Under the pieces are notes generated by a model. That model was given only the letters and a program-made list of their open reading frames with translations, did not search any database and was not told where the DNA came from. From positions 123,751 through 187,750 of the forward strand of contig NZ_JABDHQ010000006.1 in the NCBI RefSeq assembly GCF_018709685.1: DNA of 64,000 bases, in the 5' to 3' direction. Source of the stretch: Akkermansia muciniphila. GTDB lineage: Bacteria; Verrucomicrobiota; Verrucomicrobiia; Verrucomicrobiales; Akkermansiaceae. The translations under genes and the position numbers were made by a program. Each line of letters begins with the position of its first letter. Within the stretch, counting starts at the first letter, position 1. Of the stretch, positions 33,596-42,921 are shown one piece after another.

Positions 33596-35650
33596 TTAAT
33601 TGTCTTCCGAGAGGCTGGCGCCCAGCAGGCGCACGGCGTCCATATTCAGGATAAAGTAATTCGGGGAGGTATTCACCCTGCCGTAATAAAACCTGCTGTA
33701 TCCGGCCTCTCCCGCCGGGGCTATTTCCAGCGTGACGACTTTTTCCTCCATTTCCGGTTCTGCGGCGAAAGTGACCTCGCCGGAGCCGTCATGGGCCTGG
33801 ACGGGAGCCGCCTCCTTGTAAACCTGGAGGAGCAGTTTCAGGCGGAAAACGGGATTCTTCAGGGCCTCGTGCGCTCTGGCGTCGGTATAGGGCAGCCAGG
33901 TGCTCACTTCCATCTTTTCCAGTTCGTCCAGGTAGCGGTTGGCCCGGTTCGGGTTGATGTTCAAGGTTTCATCCTTCCCGTCCTTGGAAGCCGTCCAGGA
34001 ATCGTCCAGACGGTCGAATTTCAGGACGAGCGGGCCGCCGGAACCGATGCGTTCCAGGTGCATTTCCTTAAGGTCAAACCTGCTGAAAGAGAACAGTTTT
34101 TTCTTCTTCCAGGCCAGGGCGTCCGTCAGCAGGTCCTTCATGTACGCGTTATCCAGCATGGCGACGGTGGGCTTTCCGGCCTGGCGGCCATACCAGGAAC
34201 CGTCCGTCCCCTTGGAGAAGAATACCGTCACGGGAGCGCGGGGCTCTTCACCGGGCTTGGGCAGCAGGGACATGGTGAGCGTCATCCTGGGATTGTCCAG
34301 TCCGTACACGGAAAGGTCCGTGGCCTTGTCTGACGCGAATCCCGCCACCTTCCCCAGTTTCACGGTTTTCAGGAGGGAGACGAGGTGCTCCGGATTGGCC
34401 TCCTGGTAGCTGGAGCCTTCCGCCGTGTACAGCCAGGTGGGCTTGATGCCCTTCTTCTCATCTCCCTGAATGAAACGGGCGATGGTGGGGTAATCCTGAA
34501 AACTCTTGCGGATGGAAAGCCCGGTGATTTTGTAATCCCCGATGTCCGTGAGCTGCTTGGAGCGCAGAAGGCCCAGGTCCAGCGGAATGTTGCGCACGCC
34601 GGGCACTTCCTTGTTGGCCTCTGTGGTTTGCGCCAGTTCAAACACGGCCTTGCGGTCGGAAACGGTGGCCTTCACCAGTTCGGACATGCTCCCGTTGTCG
34701 GAAGGGGGGTAAATGCGGAGCGTGACGGGATTTTCCTCCTTTTCCAGTGACTTGCCGTCTTCCGTGCGGCGCCCGGTGAAATTCCTGATGGAGACGGAGG
34801 TGATCTGGTCATCCGTCATGTCCGGCACGCTGGTTTCCTCCGGATTATACACGCGTACGGCGGTCAGCTTCTGGAGGGTTCCCAGCAGCACATCCATCAT
34901 GGCCGGGTCCGTATCCAGGGAAAGGGGGTAGGTGATTTTCCAGGGGCCTCCGGGAACCTTCCGTTCCAGGGCGATGCGCTGGCCGTGGTTGTTGATTTCA
35001 ATGGAGGCGGGCAGGGCCGGGTGCAGGAGCAGGGGGCGGTGGTCCCGGAGCTGGCGGATGCCGGACTTGAAGAGGGGCAGGATGTTGCCGGTGCCCACCA
35101 GGATGCGGGTATCCCGCCCGTAAAAATCCGTCTGCATGTACGTGGTGTCATCCGTGGTCTTGTTCTCCGGATCATCCACCAGCCAGGGCGCGAGGGAACC
35201 CAGCGTGTAGCGGGCCACGGTGGAGGAGCGCTTGCCGTCGTCGCTCATCTCCTTCAGGGTGATGGTGACGGGCGTGGTCTTTACGCCGAACTCCTTCAGG
35301 GAGGCGGAATCAATCTTGTGCAGGGGCAGCGCGTCCACGATGCTGGTGGAATACGTATACTGGAGGATGGCCGCTGCGGCGCGGGGGTCCATGCGGTCGT
35401 CCCACGGCTTTTCACACCACCAGACGCCGTTGGGCCTGCGGCGGAACTCCGCTACGTCCCCCACGCAGTTGATGCGCATCCAGGAAACCTCGTTCATTTC
35501 CTCCCGGGTGTAGGGGAAAAGCCGTTCCCCGGAACTGAAGGCGGTGCGCCCGATGATGCGGGACAGGTTGCCGTCAACGGTCAGGAGCACCGCCGCGCCG
35601 ATGGCGGCGAGGGTGACGAGGATAAGAAGGATGAAGCGGAATGTGCGCAT
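33596..35650 (-). CDS. DUF4340-type protein linked to a Gld-like ABC exporter
   Basis: 684 residues. One N-terminal membrane helix (FILLILVTLAAIGAAVLLTV, about 5-24) anchors a large periplasmic part made of repeated beta-rich units. Recurring segments such as WYGRQAGKPTVAMLD, YTYSTSIVDALPLHKID and WLYTAEGSSYQEANPEHLVSLL are typical of DUF4340 proteins. It is encoded directly after the GldG-like, permease and ATPase genes, an arrangement seen for DUF4340 in many Bacteroidota and Verrucomicrobiota. I infer it is the periplasmic partner of that exporter. The substrate is unknown. Confidence 0.8.
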   Translation of the reverse strand: MRTFRFILLILVTLAAIGAAVLLTVDGNLSRIIGRTAFSSGERLFPYTREEMNEVSWMRINCVGDVAEFRRRPNGVWWCEKPWDDRMDPRAAAAILQYTYSTSIVDALPLHKIDSASLKEFGVKTTPVTITLKEMSDDGKRSSTVARYTLGSLAPWLVDDPENKTTDDTTYMQTDFYGRDTRILVGTGNILPLFKSGIRQLRDHRPLLLHPALPASIEINNHGQRIALERKVPGGPWKITYPLSLDTDPAMMDVLLGTLQKLTAVRVYNPEETSVPDMTDDQITSVSIRNFTGRRTEDGKSLEKEENPVTLRIYPPSDNGSMSELVKATVSDRKAVFELAQTTEANKEVPGVRNIPLDLGLLRSKQLTDIGDYKITGLSIRKSFQDYPTIARFIQGDEKKGIKPTWLYTAEGSSYQEANPEHLVSLLKTVKLGKVAGFASDKATDLSVYGLDNPRMTLTMSLLPKPGEEPRAPVTVFFSKGTDGSWYGRQAGKPTVAMLDNAYMKDLLTDALAWKKKKLFSFSRFDLKEMHLERIGSGGPLVLKFDRLDDSWTASKDGKDETLNINPNRANRYLDELEKMEVSTWLPYTDARAHEALKNPVFRLKLLLQVYKEAAPVQAHDGSGEVTFAAEPEMEEKVVTLEIAPAGEAGYSRFYYGRVNTSPNYFILNMDAVRLLGASLSEDN

Positions 35651-35677
35651 GTGCTTCCGGTGATGGGCGTGGTGGAG

Positions 35678-37249
35678 TTAATGGCGGCGCGTGTTCCAGA
35701 TAATCAGGGCAATCAGCAGCGCCAGCAGGGGAAGGCCGATGTTTGTCAGGAGTTCCAGAATGCCCAGGGCGTTGCGGTCCAGGTTCAGCTTGACGGTCAG
35801 GTCATGGCGGGAGCCGAGGCCGCGCAGCTCCTCACGGTCCGTCATCCAGCCGACCAGCGTGCGCATGAAGTCCCGCTGTTCCGGCTTGATCTGCCTGGGC
35901 TGGAGCAGGTCCGTATTGCCCAGCAGCACCAGGCGTCCGGTGGTTTTATTCTGGTTCACGTCCCCGGCGTTGCCGCGGATGAGGGCCGCTCCGATCATCA
36001 GGGGGCCGGGATTGTCTTCCCGCGGGTCAAACTTGGCGGGGAACTGGTTGTACTTGGTTTCCCCGTAATAATCCTCCGTCGTAACCAGGAGGGGATACGG
36101 CGTGATGCGCTTCTGCTCCATGGCCGCGTTATCGGAATCCAGGATAAGGGAAATGCTTTCCCCTTCCAGCCCGGTGCTGGAATTCCAGAACTCGCGCGTG
36201 CAGTTCAGGGAGGGCGCGAAAATGGCGTTAATCTCAAACACGGAGCGGTTGTTTCTGTTGCGGAGCATCACGCGGTCATTCTGCGGGCGCAGGCCCTGTT
36301 CACGGAGGAAGCGGTACAGCTGCTTGGGCGTATCCTGGAGGGGGTCCAGCATCACGAGCACGGCGGCGTTCGGGCGCGCCCAGTACCGTTGCAGCACCTC
36401 CGCCTCCTGCGGGGACAGGTCATACTTGGAGCCGATGATCATGAAGCCCGCGGCGTCCTCCGGAATCTCCTTCAGGCCGCTCATGCGGATGGGAACGAGC
36501 TGAAGGTTGACGGAACGGCAGATTTTGGCCAGGGTGGTGAAGATGCTCTCCTCCTGGTTGTTGCTCAGGGCCTCGTTGAAATTGCTCTTGTCCGCGGCGA
36601 TGTACATCTTGCGGGGTTCTCCGTTGGCCGCCCCGTAAATGCCGGCGGTCATCATGTCTTCAATCTGGAGGGCCACCGCCTTCATGCTCTTGCCGTCCGG
36701 GCTGGGAGCGTACACCACGAAGGAATCACCGGGGAGGATGCGCACATGGGCGGCGTCCGCCTGGGTGCCTTCAAACGTCTTGAGCGCTTTTTCCGTATCT
36801 TCCCGGGCGTCAATGATAACCAGGTTCTTCTTGAACTCAATCCCGTAAATGTTCGCAATCTCCCGGGCCTTGTTCGGCTGGCGAAGCGGGTCCACGTACT
36901 CCACCTTCACCTTTCCGTTGGAGTAGCGTTCATACTCCTCCAGCAGGGAGCGCATGCGGGTGTAGTTCTGCGTGGTGCGCAGGAAGGCGAACGTGACCTT
37001 GACGGGCGTCTTGCGGTCCTGGATTTCAGGAGACTTGAGCATGTTGATGCTCTGCTGGGAAATCTCGTAACGCTGGTCTTCCGTCAGGTCCCGGCGGTAA
37101 TACTCATGGCAGCCCACGTAATTCAGGCACACGACGATGAGGAACAGCAGGAAAAGCTTGATCCAGGTCATCCAGGGGCGTTTGACCTTGCGGGCGGGGG
37201 GCTGGGGGGCTTCCGTGGCCGCGGCGTGGTTATCTGGTGCTTCGCTCAT
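35678..37249 (-). CDS. GldG-like ABC exporter auxiliary subunit
   Basis: 523 residues with membrane helices at both ends (about 24-45, WMTWIKLFLLFLIVVCLNYVG, and 498-519, NIGLPLLALLIALIIW). Between them lies a periplasmic domain of the ABC_transp_aux/GldG type, beginning YRRDLTEDQRYEISQQSINMLKS and with KVEYVDPLRQP and GFMIIGSKYDLSPQEAEVLQRYW. In Flavobacterium GldG works with GldA and GldF in gliding motility; in non-gliding bacteria the same set has an unknown export role. Gene order ATPase, permease, GldG-like, DUF4340 supports the call. The gap to the next gene is 27 bases. Confidence 0.85.
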   Translation of the reverse strand: MSEAPDNHAAATEAPQPPARKVKRPWMTWIKLFLLFLIVVCLNYVGCHEYYRRDLTEDQRYEISQQSINMLKSPEIQDRKTPVKVTFAFLRTTQNYTRMRSLLEEYERYSNGKVKVEYVDPLRQPNKAREIANIYGIEFKKNLVIIDAREDTEKALKTFEGTQADAAHVRILPGDSFVVYAPSPDGKSMKAVALQIEDMMTAGIYGAANGEPRKMYIAADKSNFNEALSNNQEESIFTTLAKICRSVNLQLVPIRMSGLKEIPEDAAGFMIIGSKYDLSPQEAEVLQRYWARPNAAVLVMLDPLQDTPKQLYRFLREQGLRPQNDRVMLRNRNNRSVFEINAIFAPSLNCTREFWNSSTGLEGESISLILDSDNAAMEQKRITPYPLLVTTEDYYGETKYNQFPAKFDPREDNPGPLMIGAALIRGNAGDVNQNKTTGRLVLLGNTDLLQPRQIKPEQRDFMRTLVGWMTDREELRGLGSRHDLTVKLNLDRNALGILELLTNIGLPLLALLIALIIWNTRRH

Positions 37250-37282
37250 AGATAAAAATAAAAAAGGTGAATGGGAGGTGAA

Positions 37283-38065
37283 TCAATGCTTCCAGCGGCG
37301 GTGGTCAATGATGCGGATGGTGACGGCCAGCGTCAGGACGGTCATGGTCAGGTAAAACACGATGGGGCGCGTATCAATCAGCCCCGCTGAAAAGCGGTCC
37401 AGATGTTCCGAGCAGGACATGTAGTGGAAAATCCCCGCTGCGGGGAATTCCCCCCATACCACGGGAATCAGCCCCATGAAGAAAATCAGCACCAGCAGGC
37501 CGATGGTGATGATGCCGGAGATAATCTGGCTGCCTGTCAGGGATGAGGCGAAAATGCCGATGGCCGTGAACCAGGCGCCGACCAGGAGCAGGATGGCGTA
37601 CGCCCCGGCCCAGTCCGCCAGACGGTAGGAAAGGACCATGCCCGCGTCATAACCGTAAATCCACTGCACGATCAGGTTGGACCAGTCCGCCAGCAGGGGG
37701 TACAACAGCATGGGCAGCCACAGGATGATGTAAAAGGCGTATGCGGAGAAATACTTGCCCAGGACCACCTGCCAGGTCTTGATGGGCGTGGTCAGGAGGG
37801 ATTCCAGCGTTCCCGTCTTCTCCTCCTCCGCCAGGGAGCGCATGGTGAGCAGCGGGAAAATGAACAGGAAGTAAAACCAGAACATGGGGGAATGCAGGAT
37901 GAAGAACAGAATGCCTTCCTTCTGCGGGGCCAGTTGGAACGCCTTCAGCGTGCCGGACAGGGAAACGCTCTGCAACGCCATGACGAAGGCCAGGATGACC
38001 CAGCCGTACGGGGTCGTCAGGTAGCTTCTGAGTTCTTTTCTGAAAATGGTGAGTACCGGAGACAT
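37283..38065 (-). CDS. ABC-2 type permease, GldF-like
   Basis: 260 residues with six hydrophobic helices. TIFRKELRSYLTTPYGWVILA at the N-terminus and LAEEEKTGTLESLLTTPIKTWQVVLGKY in the first cytoplasmic loop are the hallmark of ABC-2 permeases of the GldF type. The protein forms the membrane channel of the exporter whose ATPase is encoded 49 bases upstream on the same strand and whose GldG-like partner follows. The substrate is unknown. Family assignment is firm from motif wording and neighbours. Confidence 0.9.
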   Translation of the reverse strand: MSPVLTIFRKELRSYLTTPYGWVILAFVMALQSVSLSGTLKAFQLAPQKEGILFFILHSPMFWFYFLFIFPLLTMRSLAEEEKTGTLESLLTTPIKTWQVVLGKYFSAYAFYIILWLPMLLYPLLADWSNLIVQWIYGYDAGMVLSYRLADWAGAYAILLLVGAWFTAIGIFASSLTGSQIISGIITIGLLVLIFFMGLIPVVWGEFPAAGIFHYMSCSEHLDRFSAGLIDTRPIVFYLTMTVLTLAVTIRIIDHRRWKH

Positions 38066-38114
38066 GGGGAGAAAAGGAAAAATGATGGGTGGTGAATGGG
38101 GAGGGAACGGGCGG

Positions 38115-39050
38115 TTAATCTTTACGGGTCATTTCCACGAACACCTCTTCCAGGGTGGGGGTGTGGCGGTAAATATGGCGCAGGGGGCAGCCCTGTTCCG
38201 CAAGGAGGCGCGCGGCCTTCTCACGGGTATCCGTGCCGGCCTCCGCCCGTACGGTCAGCGTATGCCAGCCGTCGGCGTCCGTGCCTTCGTGGATCACCTT
38301 CTTCACGTGTTCCAGGGCTTCCAGCTTTTCCGTGATCTGGGCTAGGTCCCCGCGGAACTCCAGCGTGATCTTGCCGGCGGCGCGGAGGTTGGCCGTCAGG
38401 TTGGAGGGAGTATCCGCGGCCTTGATCGTCCCCTGGTCAATAATGATGACCTTGTTGCAGATCATCTCCACCTCACTGAGAATGTGGGTGGAAAGAATAA
38501 TGGTGTGGTTGGCGGCAAGGCCCTTGATTAACTCCCGTATCTGGCGTATCTGGTTGGGGTCCAGTCCGTTGGTGGGTTCGTCCAGAATCAGCAGGTCCGG
38601 CTCGCCCAGCAGGGCGTCCGCCAGGCCCACACGCTGGCGGTAGCCTTTGGAAAGGGTGCGGATCATCTTGCGGCGCACGGGTTCCAGGCCGCACTGCTCC
38701 ACGACCTTGGAGACGGCAGGCCAGATCTGCTTGGAACCGATGCCTTTAAGCCTGGCGCGGAACTTCAGGTACTCCGTCACGCGCTGGTCGTCGTAAAGGG
38801 GGACGTGCTCCGGCAGGTAGCCCAGGTGTTTGCGCGCCTCCAGGGGATTCTTGACGATGTCGAACCCCGCAATCGTGGCGGTGCCGGAGGTGGGGGGCAG
38901 GTAGCCGGTCAGCATGCGTAAAGTCGTGGTCTTGCCTGCGCCGTTCGGCCCCAGGAACCCTACGATCTCCCCCTTTTCAATCTGGAAGGAGGCATTCTTT
39001 ACCGCTTGAAAGCGGCCAAACTCTTTGGAAAGCTGGTCGGCGTGAATCAT
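38115..39050 (-). CDS. ABC transporter ATP-binding protein, GldA-like
   Basis: 311 residues. Walker A GPNGAGKTT (about residues 34-42), the signature LSKGYRQRVGLADAL (about 134-148), Walker B LLILDEPTNGLDP and the H-loop ILSTHILSEVE are all present. The C-terminal 90 residues (ITLEFRGDLAQITEKLEALEHV onward) form the regulatory extension usual in ABC-2 exporters. It opens the six-gene reverse-strand run that ends with the RluD-like gene. It energises the GldF-like permease. There is no gliding machinery in view, so an envelope-related export role is more likely. Confidence 0.92.
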   Translation of the reverse strand: MIHADQLSKEFGRFQAVKNASFQIEKGEIVGFLGPNGAGKTTTLRMLTGYLPPTSGTATIAGFDIVKNPLEARKHLGYLPEHVPLYDDQRVTEYLKFRARLKGIGSKQIWPAVSKVVEQCGLEPVRRKMIRTLSKGYRQRVGLADALLGEPDLLILDEPTNGLDPNQIRQIRELIKGLAANHTIILSTHILSEVEMICNKVIIIDQGTIKAADTPSNLTANLRAAGKITLEFRGDLAQITEKLEALEHVKKVIHEGTDADGWHTLTVRAEAGTDTREKAARLLAEQGCPLRHIYRHTPTLEEVFVEMTRKD

Positions 39051-39223
39051 GGAATCAATGGGAACAGGGTGATTCTAATCCAAACCGCTCCGGCCTCAAG
39101 CTAATTCTCCCCCGCATCTCCCCTGTGCCGCGGGGGCATTCCCGCCGCTTGAAAAGCAATGCATGCTGAAACGGAACCGGGGCTGTTCCGGCACGGCAGG
39201 CATGGATGCGGAGGGGGAGGGAA

Positions 39224-40630
39224 TCAATCCTTCAAATCCTCTTCCAGCCGCAGGACGATGTCCCGCACGCGTACATCCTCCTCCATGCGGGAGGCAACCA
39301 GCTTATTGGCGTGAATGACGGTGCCGTGGTCACGGCCGCCGAAAGCCTGGCCGATGTCCTTCAGGGAGCACTCCGTCAGGCGGCGGCTCAAGTACATGGC
39401 GATCTGGCGGGGGAAGGCGATGCTGTTCGGGCGGCGCTTGCCGGTCAGGTCGCTCACCTTGAGCTCGTAAAAATCCGCCACGCGCTTCTGGATGGAATCC
39501 ACGGTCAGGATGCGGCTGTTTTCCTCCCGCAGGATGTCGCGCAGAAGCTGCTCGATCTTGGCGATGTCCGGCATGTCCCCGGACAGGGATGTAAAGGTGG
39601 CTACGCGGAGTAGGGCCCCTTCCAGGCGGCGCACGCTCTTCTGGATGCGGCTGGCCAGGAACTCCAGAATCTCGTCTGAAACATTCATGCCGGCGCGGTC
39701 GCGCTTGCTGCGCAGGATTTCCAGGCGCGCTTCGTCGTCCGGAAGGTTCAGTTCCACCGTAAGGCCGGATTCCAGACGGGCGGCCAGGCGGGAATCCAGA
39801 TTGGAAATATCGCAGGCGGCGGCGTCCGCGCAGATCACGATCGTCTTGTGGGCGTGGAACAGCTCGTCAAACGTATGGAGGAACTCCTCCACCGTCTTCT
39901 CCTTGCCGGAAATAAACTGCACGTCGTCCACCAGCAGGACGTCCGCCTTCCGGTACTTGCGGCGCAGCTTGGCGAAGCTCTGTCCGTTCTGGGTGCGGGA
40001 GGCGTCAATAAACTCGTTGGCGAACTGCTCTCCGGTAACGTACACCACATTGGCGGAGGAATCCTGGTGAAGCACCTCATGGCCGATGGCCTGGAGCAGG
40101 TGCGTTTTTCCCACGCCGGACTTCCCGTACAGGAACAGGGGATTGAACAGGGCGCGTTCCGACTGGGCGATGGACAGGCCCGCCTTGTAGGCAAAGCGGC
40201 TGTCTTCGTAAACCACAAAGGAATCGAACGTGTACAAATCATTCAGGGACGCCCGTGCTCCCGGGGTGCGCGGTTTTCTGGCCGGGGTGGCAGAGGAATC
40301 CTGGACCTGAGGCGTTTTAGTGCGGGAGGAAGGTTTTTGCGGCTGGCCTTCGGAAGACGTCATGGACGCAACCTCGTCCGCGCAGATGAACTTTACCTGG
40401 CGTTCCGTGCCCAGGGCCAGCATGGCGGCCTGCTTCAGTTCCGGGGTGTAGCTGTTCTCCACCCAGAGGGCGGCCATGGGATCGTCACACACCAGCGTCA
40501 GCGTCTTGCCGGAATCCTCCAGGAGGGAAAACTTGGGAAACCACAATCCATACACCTCCGGGGACATGATTGTTTGCAGGGCTCCTGTGATCCTGGACCA
40601 CGTGGCTGACAATTCTGATGGCGGCGTCAT
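39224..40630 (-). CDS. dnaA: Chromosomal replication initiator protein DnaA
   Basis: 468 residues. Domain I (about 1-85) is followed by a variable linker rich in serine, proline and lysine. The AAA+ domain has Walker [19 protein letters not shown] (about 169-186), Walker [11 protein letters not shown] (about 233-242) and sensor II. Domain IV ends in the DnaA signature [12 protein letters not shown] (about 434-445), which binds DnaA boxes. The usual partners dnaN, recF and rpmH are not adjacent: the neighbours are an ABC exporter unit and a Nudix gene. I could not find a cluster of TTATCCACA-like boxes beside the gene, so the origin may lie elsewhere. Confidence 0.97.
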   Translation of the reverse strand: MTPPSELSATWSRITGALQTIMSPEVYGLWFPKFSLLEDSGKTLTLVCDDPMAALWVENSYTPELKQAAMLALGTERQVKFICADEVASMTSSEGQPQKPSSRTKTPQVQDSSATPARKPRTPGARASLNDLYTFDSFVVYEDSRFAYKAGLSIAQSERALFNPLFLYGKSGVGKTHLLQAIGHEVLHQDSSANVVYVTGEQFANEFIDASRTQNGQSFAKLRRKYRKADVLLVDDVQFISGKEKTVEEFLHTFDELFHAHKTIVICADAAACDISNLDSRLAARLESGLTVELNLPDDEARLEILRSKRDRAGMNVSDEILEFLASRIQKSVRRLEGALLRVATFTSLSGDMPDIAKIEQLLRDILREENSRILTVDSIQKRVADFYELKVSDLTGKRRPNSIAFPRQIAMYLSRRLTECSLKDIGQAFGGRDHGTVIHANKLVASRMEEDVRVRDIVLRLEEDLKD

Positions 40631-41123
40631 TGTTATGGAAATAAAAAATGTTACTGGTTAATATAATGGCCGTAAGGCCGTTTCCGTCTCGCTACGAGGC
40701 CGCCTGCGGATGGAACCGGGACTGGTTCATCCGCAGCCGTGACAGCTCATGGCGTCCATCGGGATGGAGAAGGCGAACTCATCCGCTTTCAGCTCGACAC
40801 CCCGGTCGACGGAAGCGCCAAAGTACTGGTTTGCGTCTGAGGAAAAAATATCTTTTTGAAGCAGCGTGAGTCATCATTCCGCGGCTCTACGTTCCACGGG
40901 GGTTCCACACCTAAAAATATTTTAGGCTTGCGTCATCCGATAATTTAGTACTCCTGAGTATATTCCTTGCATGACACGATATTCTATTCGCTATCAATGA
41001 ATTATAATTTTGTTACTTGCCCGGGTGACGAAAAGGACACGATTACGCCGCCGGAAATCAACCACTTACAGGGACCGGACCAGAACAGTCCGGGAAGGGG
41101 TGGGAGGGAGGCGGTCCGCATGG
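40631..41123. other. dnaA upstream region: AT-rich, no origin recognised
   Basis: A TATATT -10-like element for dnaA lies on the reverse strand near 40667. A palindrome (CCTAAAA ATA TTTTAGG, 40910-40926) could be an operator. On the forward strand about 40755-40840 one frame (GELIRFQLDTPVDGSAKVLVCV) reads like the tail of a lost protein. No gene is intact and no DnaA-box cluster was seen. Confidence 0.45.
40704..40736. repeat. Strong inverted repeat upstream of dnaA
   Basis: CTGCGGATGGAACC (40704-40717) pairs with GGTTCATCCGCAG (40724-40736) over a 6-base loop: 13 pairs with one bulged G. No T-run follows on either strand. It may be a structured leader, a protein site, or a residue of lost coding sequence. 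Confidence 0.55.
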
Positions 41124-41152
41124 TTGACAACAGGCGCCGGGAAACCTAACGT
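41124..41152 (+). promoter_or_regulatory. Predicted promoter of the Nudix hydrolase gene
   Basis: A consensus -35 TTGACA (41124-41129), 17-base spacer and TAACGT (41147-41152); the start codon at 41162 comes nine bases later. Confidence 0.55.
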
Positions 41153-41161
41153 GGCTGCATC

Positions 41162-41719
41162 ATGAAACAAATGGAACAATCCGGGGAAACATGCCGTTCC
41201 CTCTGCCGGAGCAAATTTTTGGAACTCTTGAAAGAGGGAAGATGGGAATACGTGCGCCGGGTCAATGCCAACGGCGCCGTCATGATCGTGGCCGTGACGA
41301 AAGAAGGCGAACTCCTGCTGGTGGAGGAATACCGCGTTCCCCTCCACGCGTGGACCATCGGGCTGCCTGCGGGCATCTCCGGAGATGAAGGGGAGGAAAG
41401 CGCCCTGCAATCCGCCCGGCGGGAACTGGAAGAAGAAGCCGGATACCGGGCGGATGCCTGGACGTACCTGTTTACGGGGCCCTCCTCTCCCGGATTGACC
41501 ACGGAGATGGTATCCTTCTACCTGGCGGACGGCCTGCACCAAATATCGGAAGGCGGCGGGGTGGCTCATGAAAACATCATCGTGCACCGCATCCCTCTTC
41601 CGCTGGTGCATGGCTGGCTGATGGACCAGATAGGGCAGGGAAAAGTGGTGGACCCGAAAATCTTCATGGGCCTCTACTTCCTGTCTCACTCTGTAAATGG
41701 CGTGGGACTGGAGGAATAA
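41162..41719 (+). CDS. Nudix hydrolase, ADP-ribose pyrophosphatase-like
   Basis: 185 residues. The Nudix box is ESALQSARRELEEEAGY (about residues 79-95), giving the RExxEExG metal site; the glycine that normally opens the box is offset by one position. LLLVEEYRVPLHAWTIGLPAG before it and SPGLTTEMVSFYLADGL after it resemble ADP-ribose pyrophosphatases such as NudF. These enzymes split ADP-ribose or other nucleoside diphosphate sugars to AMP and a sugar phosphate. The gene is single, lies about 215 bases before the tRNA, and marks the left edge of the GC-rich backbone before the AT-rich islet. Confidence 0.88.
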   Translation: MKQMEQSGETCRSLCRSKFLELLKEGRWEYVRRVNANGAVMIVAVTKEGELLLVEEYRVPLHAWTIGLPAGISGDEGEESALQSARRELEEEAGYRADAWTYLFTGPSSPGLTTEMVSFYLADGLHQISEGGGVAHENIIVHRIPLPLVHGWLMDQIGQGKVVDPKIFMGLYFLSHSVNGVGLEE

Positions 41720-41874
41720 GGACGCCCTGCGCCGTAAACGTCCGGACGCAAGGAATAGCCTGGGCCGCAGGCTATGTGAAACGGTTGGAGGAAAAGAACG
41801 GTTCATCATCAATGATTTTTCTGGGTGCAGAAGCGGGTTGCCGTCATAAAATGCTCCGGCCCCATAAAAAAATC

Positions 41875-41903
41875 TGGACATTCTTTCCGATCCGGGCTAA
41901 ATA
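41875..41903 (+). promoter_or_regulatory. Predicted promoter of the CAT-anticodon tRNA gene
   Basis: TGGACA (41875-41880), 17-base spacer, TAAATA (41898-41903), about 31 bases before the mature tRNA 5' end. Confidence 0.45.
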
Positions 41904-41934
41904 TCTCCCCGCTTTCCGGCACCAACCACTTAAC

Positions 41935-42009
<75 letters not shown>

Positions 42010-42016
42010 ATTTTAC

Positions 42017-42056
42017 AAACCCGCAAGTGTTTAAAATAGAGCACTTGCGGGTTTTT
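42017..42056 (+). terminator. Rho-independent terminator after the tRNA
   Basis: A perfect 13-bp stem, AAACCCGCAAGTG (42017-42029) with CACTTGCGGGTTT (42042-42054), 12-base loop, ending in a T-run. Confidence 0.92.
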
Positions 42057-42076
42057 ATTTCTGACAACTGCAGTAC

Positions 42077-42715
42077 ATGATTGTGGTTTTTGGAAACAAT
42101 GGACAAGTGAAATTACTTAATTCGGGCAGGCTGATGAGGCAGTTGTATTGGCGGGATCAATACCAAGTCCGAGAGAGAGCCATTCTTGAAAATGCGTGTC
42201 CCGATCATCGCTCTCCTGGAAAAGCATATTTTACCTTGGAGTGGGTAGATGAGTATGTGCAGCCTATTTTGTCCGAGAAGTATAATCGCATGCGGTATCT
42301 TTCCTACGAGTTCGGATGGCATCTGCATATGCTGGGGATTATGACACGCCGGAGGGTTTCAGGGGGCAGAGGAAGCGTTGCGTTTGTCCAAATACGTTTC
42401 ATTCACTGCGGGCGACAGCCACCACGGTTCTGCATGCGGCAGGGCGGATCATGCTCTTGCCCGCGTGATTGTGGGGCATGATTCCGAGATGTCTCACCAG
42501 TGTATATCCGACCTTCGGACGATCAACGCAAGGAGGCAATGGAGAAGCTTTCCGAGATGATTGTTCCTTCAGCATGCAGTGAAGAACTCATTGAGATGGA
42601 GAAGCGTGATCTTGTCGCTCTTTGTCCCAAGTGTATCCCCTGCCTGGATGAAAATCAGTTAAATGTACGGAAAGAAACTCTAAAAAAGATAGACATTTTA
42701 ACTTACAATGCGTGA
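42077..42715 (+). pseudogene. Decayed gene with tyrosine recombinase-like C-terminus
   Basis: Three forward frames join into one coding path if two frameshifts are allowed, near 42345 and near 42497. The second segment reads ALARVIVGHDSEMSHQ and, after the next shift, continues VYIRPSDDQRKEAMEKLSEMI. The GHDSE..H..Y pattern is what I would expect for the C-terminal His and catalytic Tyr boxes of a phage-type integrase. The first segment (about 90 residues from 42077) does not resemble an integrase core, so the assignment rests on the C-terminus. Its position, 21 bases after the tRNA terminator, fits the integrase of an element inserted at this tRNA. It could equally be an unrelated broken gene. 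Confidence 0.45.
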
Positions 42716-42921
42716 TGATACAATACACACAATAGGCGAAGGGGCGCGGGTGGAAGGAGGAGTTGTGGTAAGAGGTACGGCGAGAAATCAAGCCTGACAT
42801 GCAAATTTGTGAAAATGCATACCTGTGTTTGTTGTTCTCAATTCGGAATGGTGCACATCTTTGACTCTCCCAGAGAATACTAAAAACGATCGAATTGAAC
42901 TAACACTAATTAACTTGAAAT

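Noticed and set aside
34985..37255. A 756-codon forward frame across the DUF4340 and GldG-like genes
   Set aside because: It spans two clear reverse-strand genes and has antisense composition.
40631..41161. A replication origin upstream of dnaA
   Set aside because: No cluster of TTATCCACA-like boxes could be found by eye; the AT-rich zone alone is not enough.
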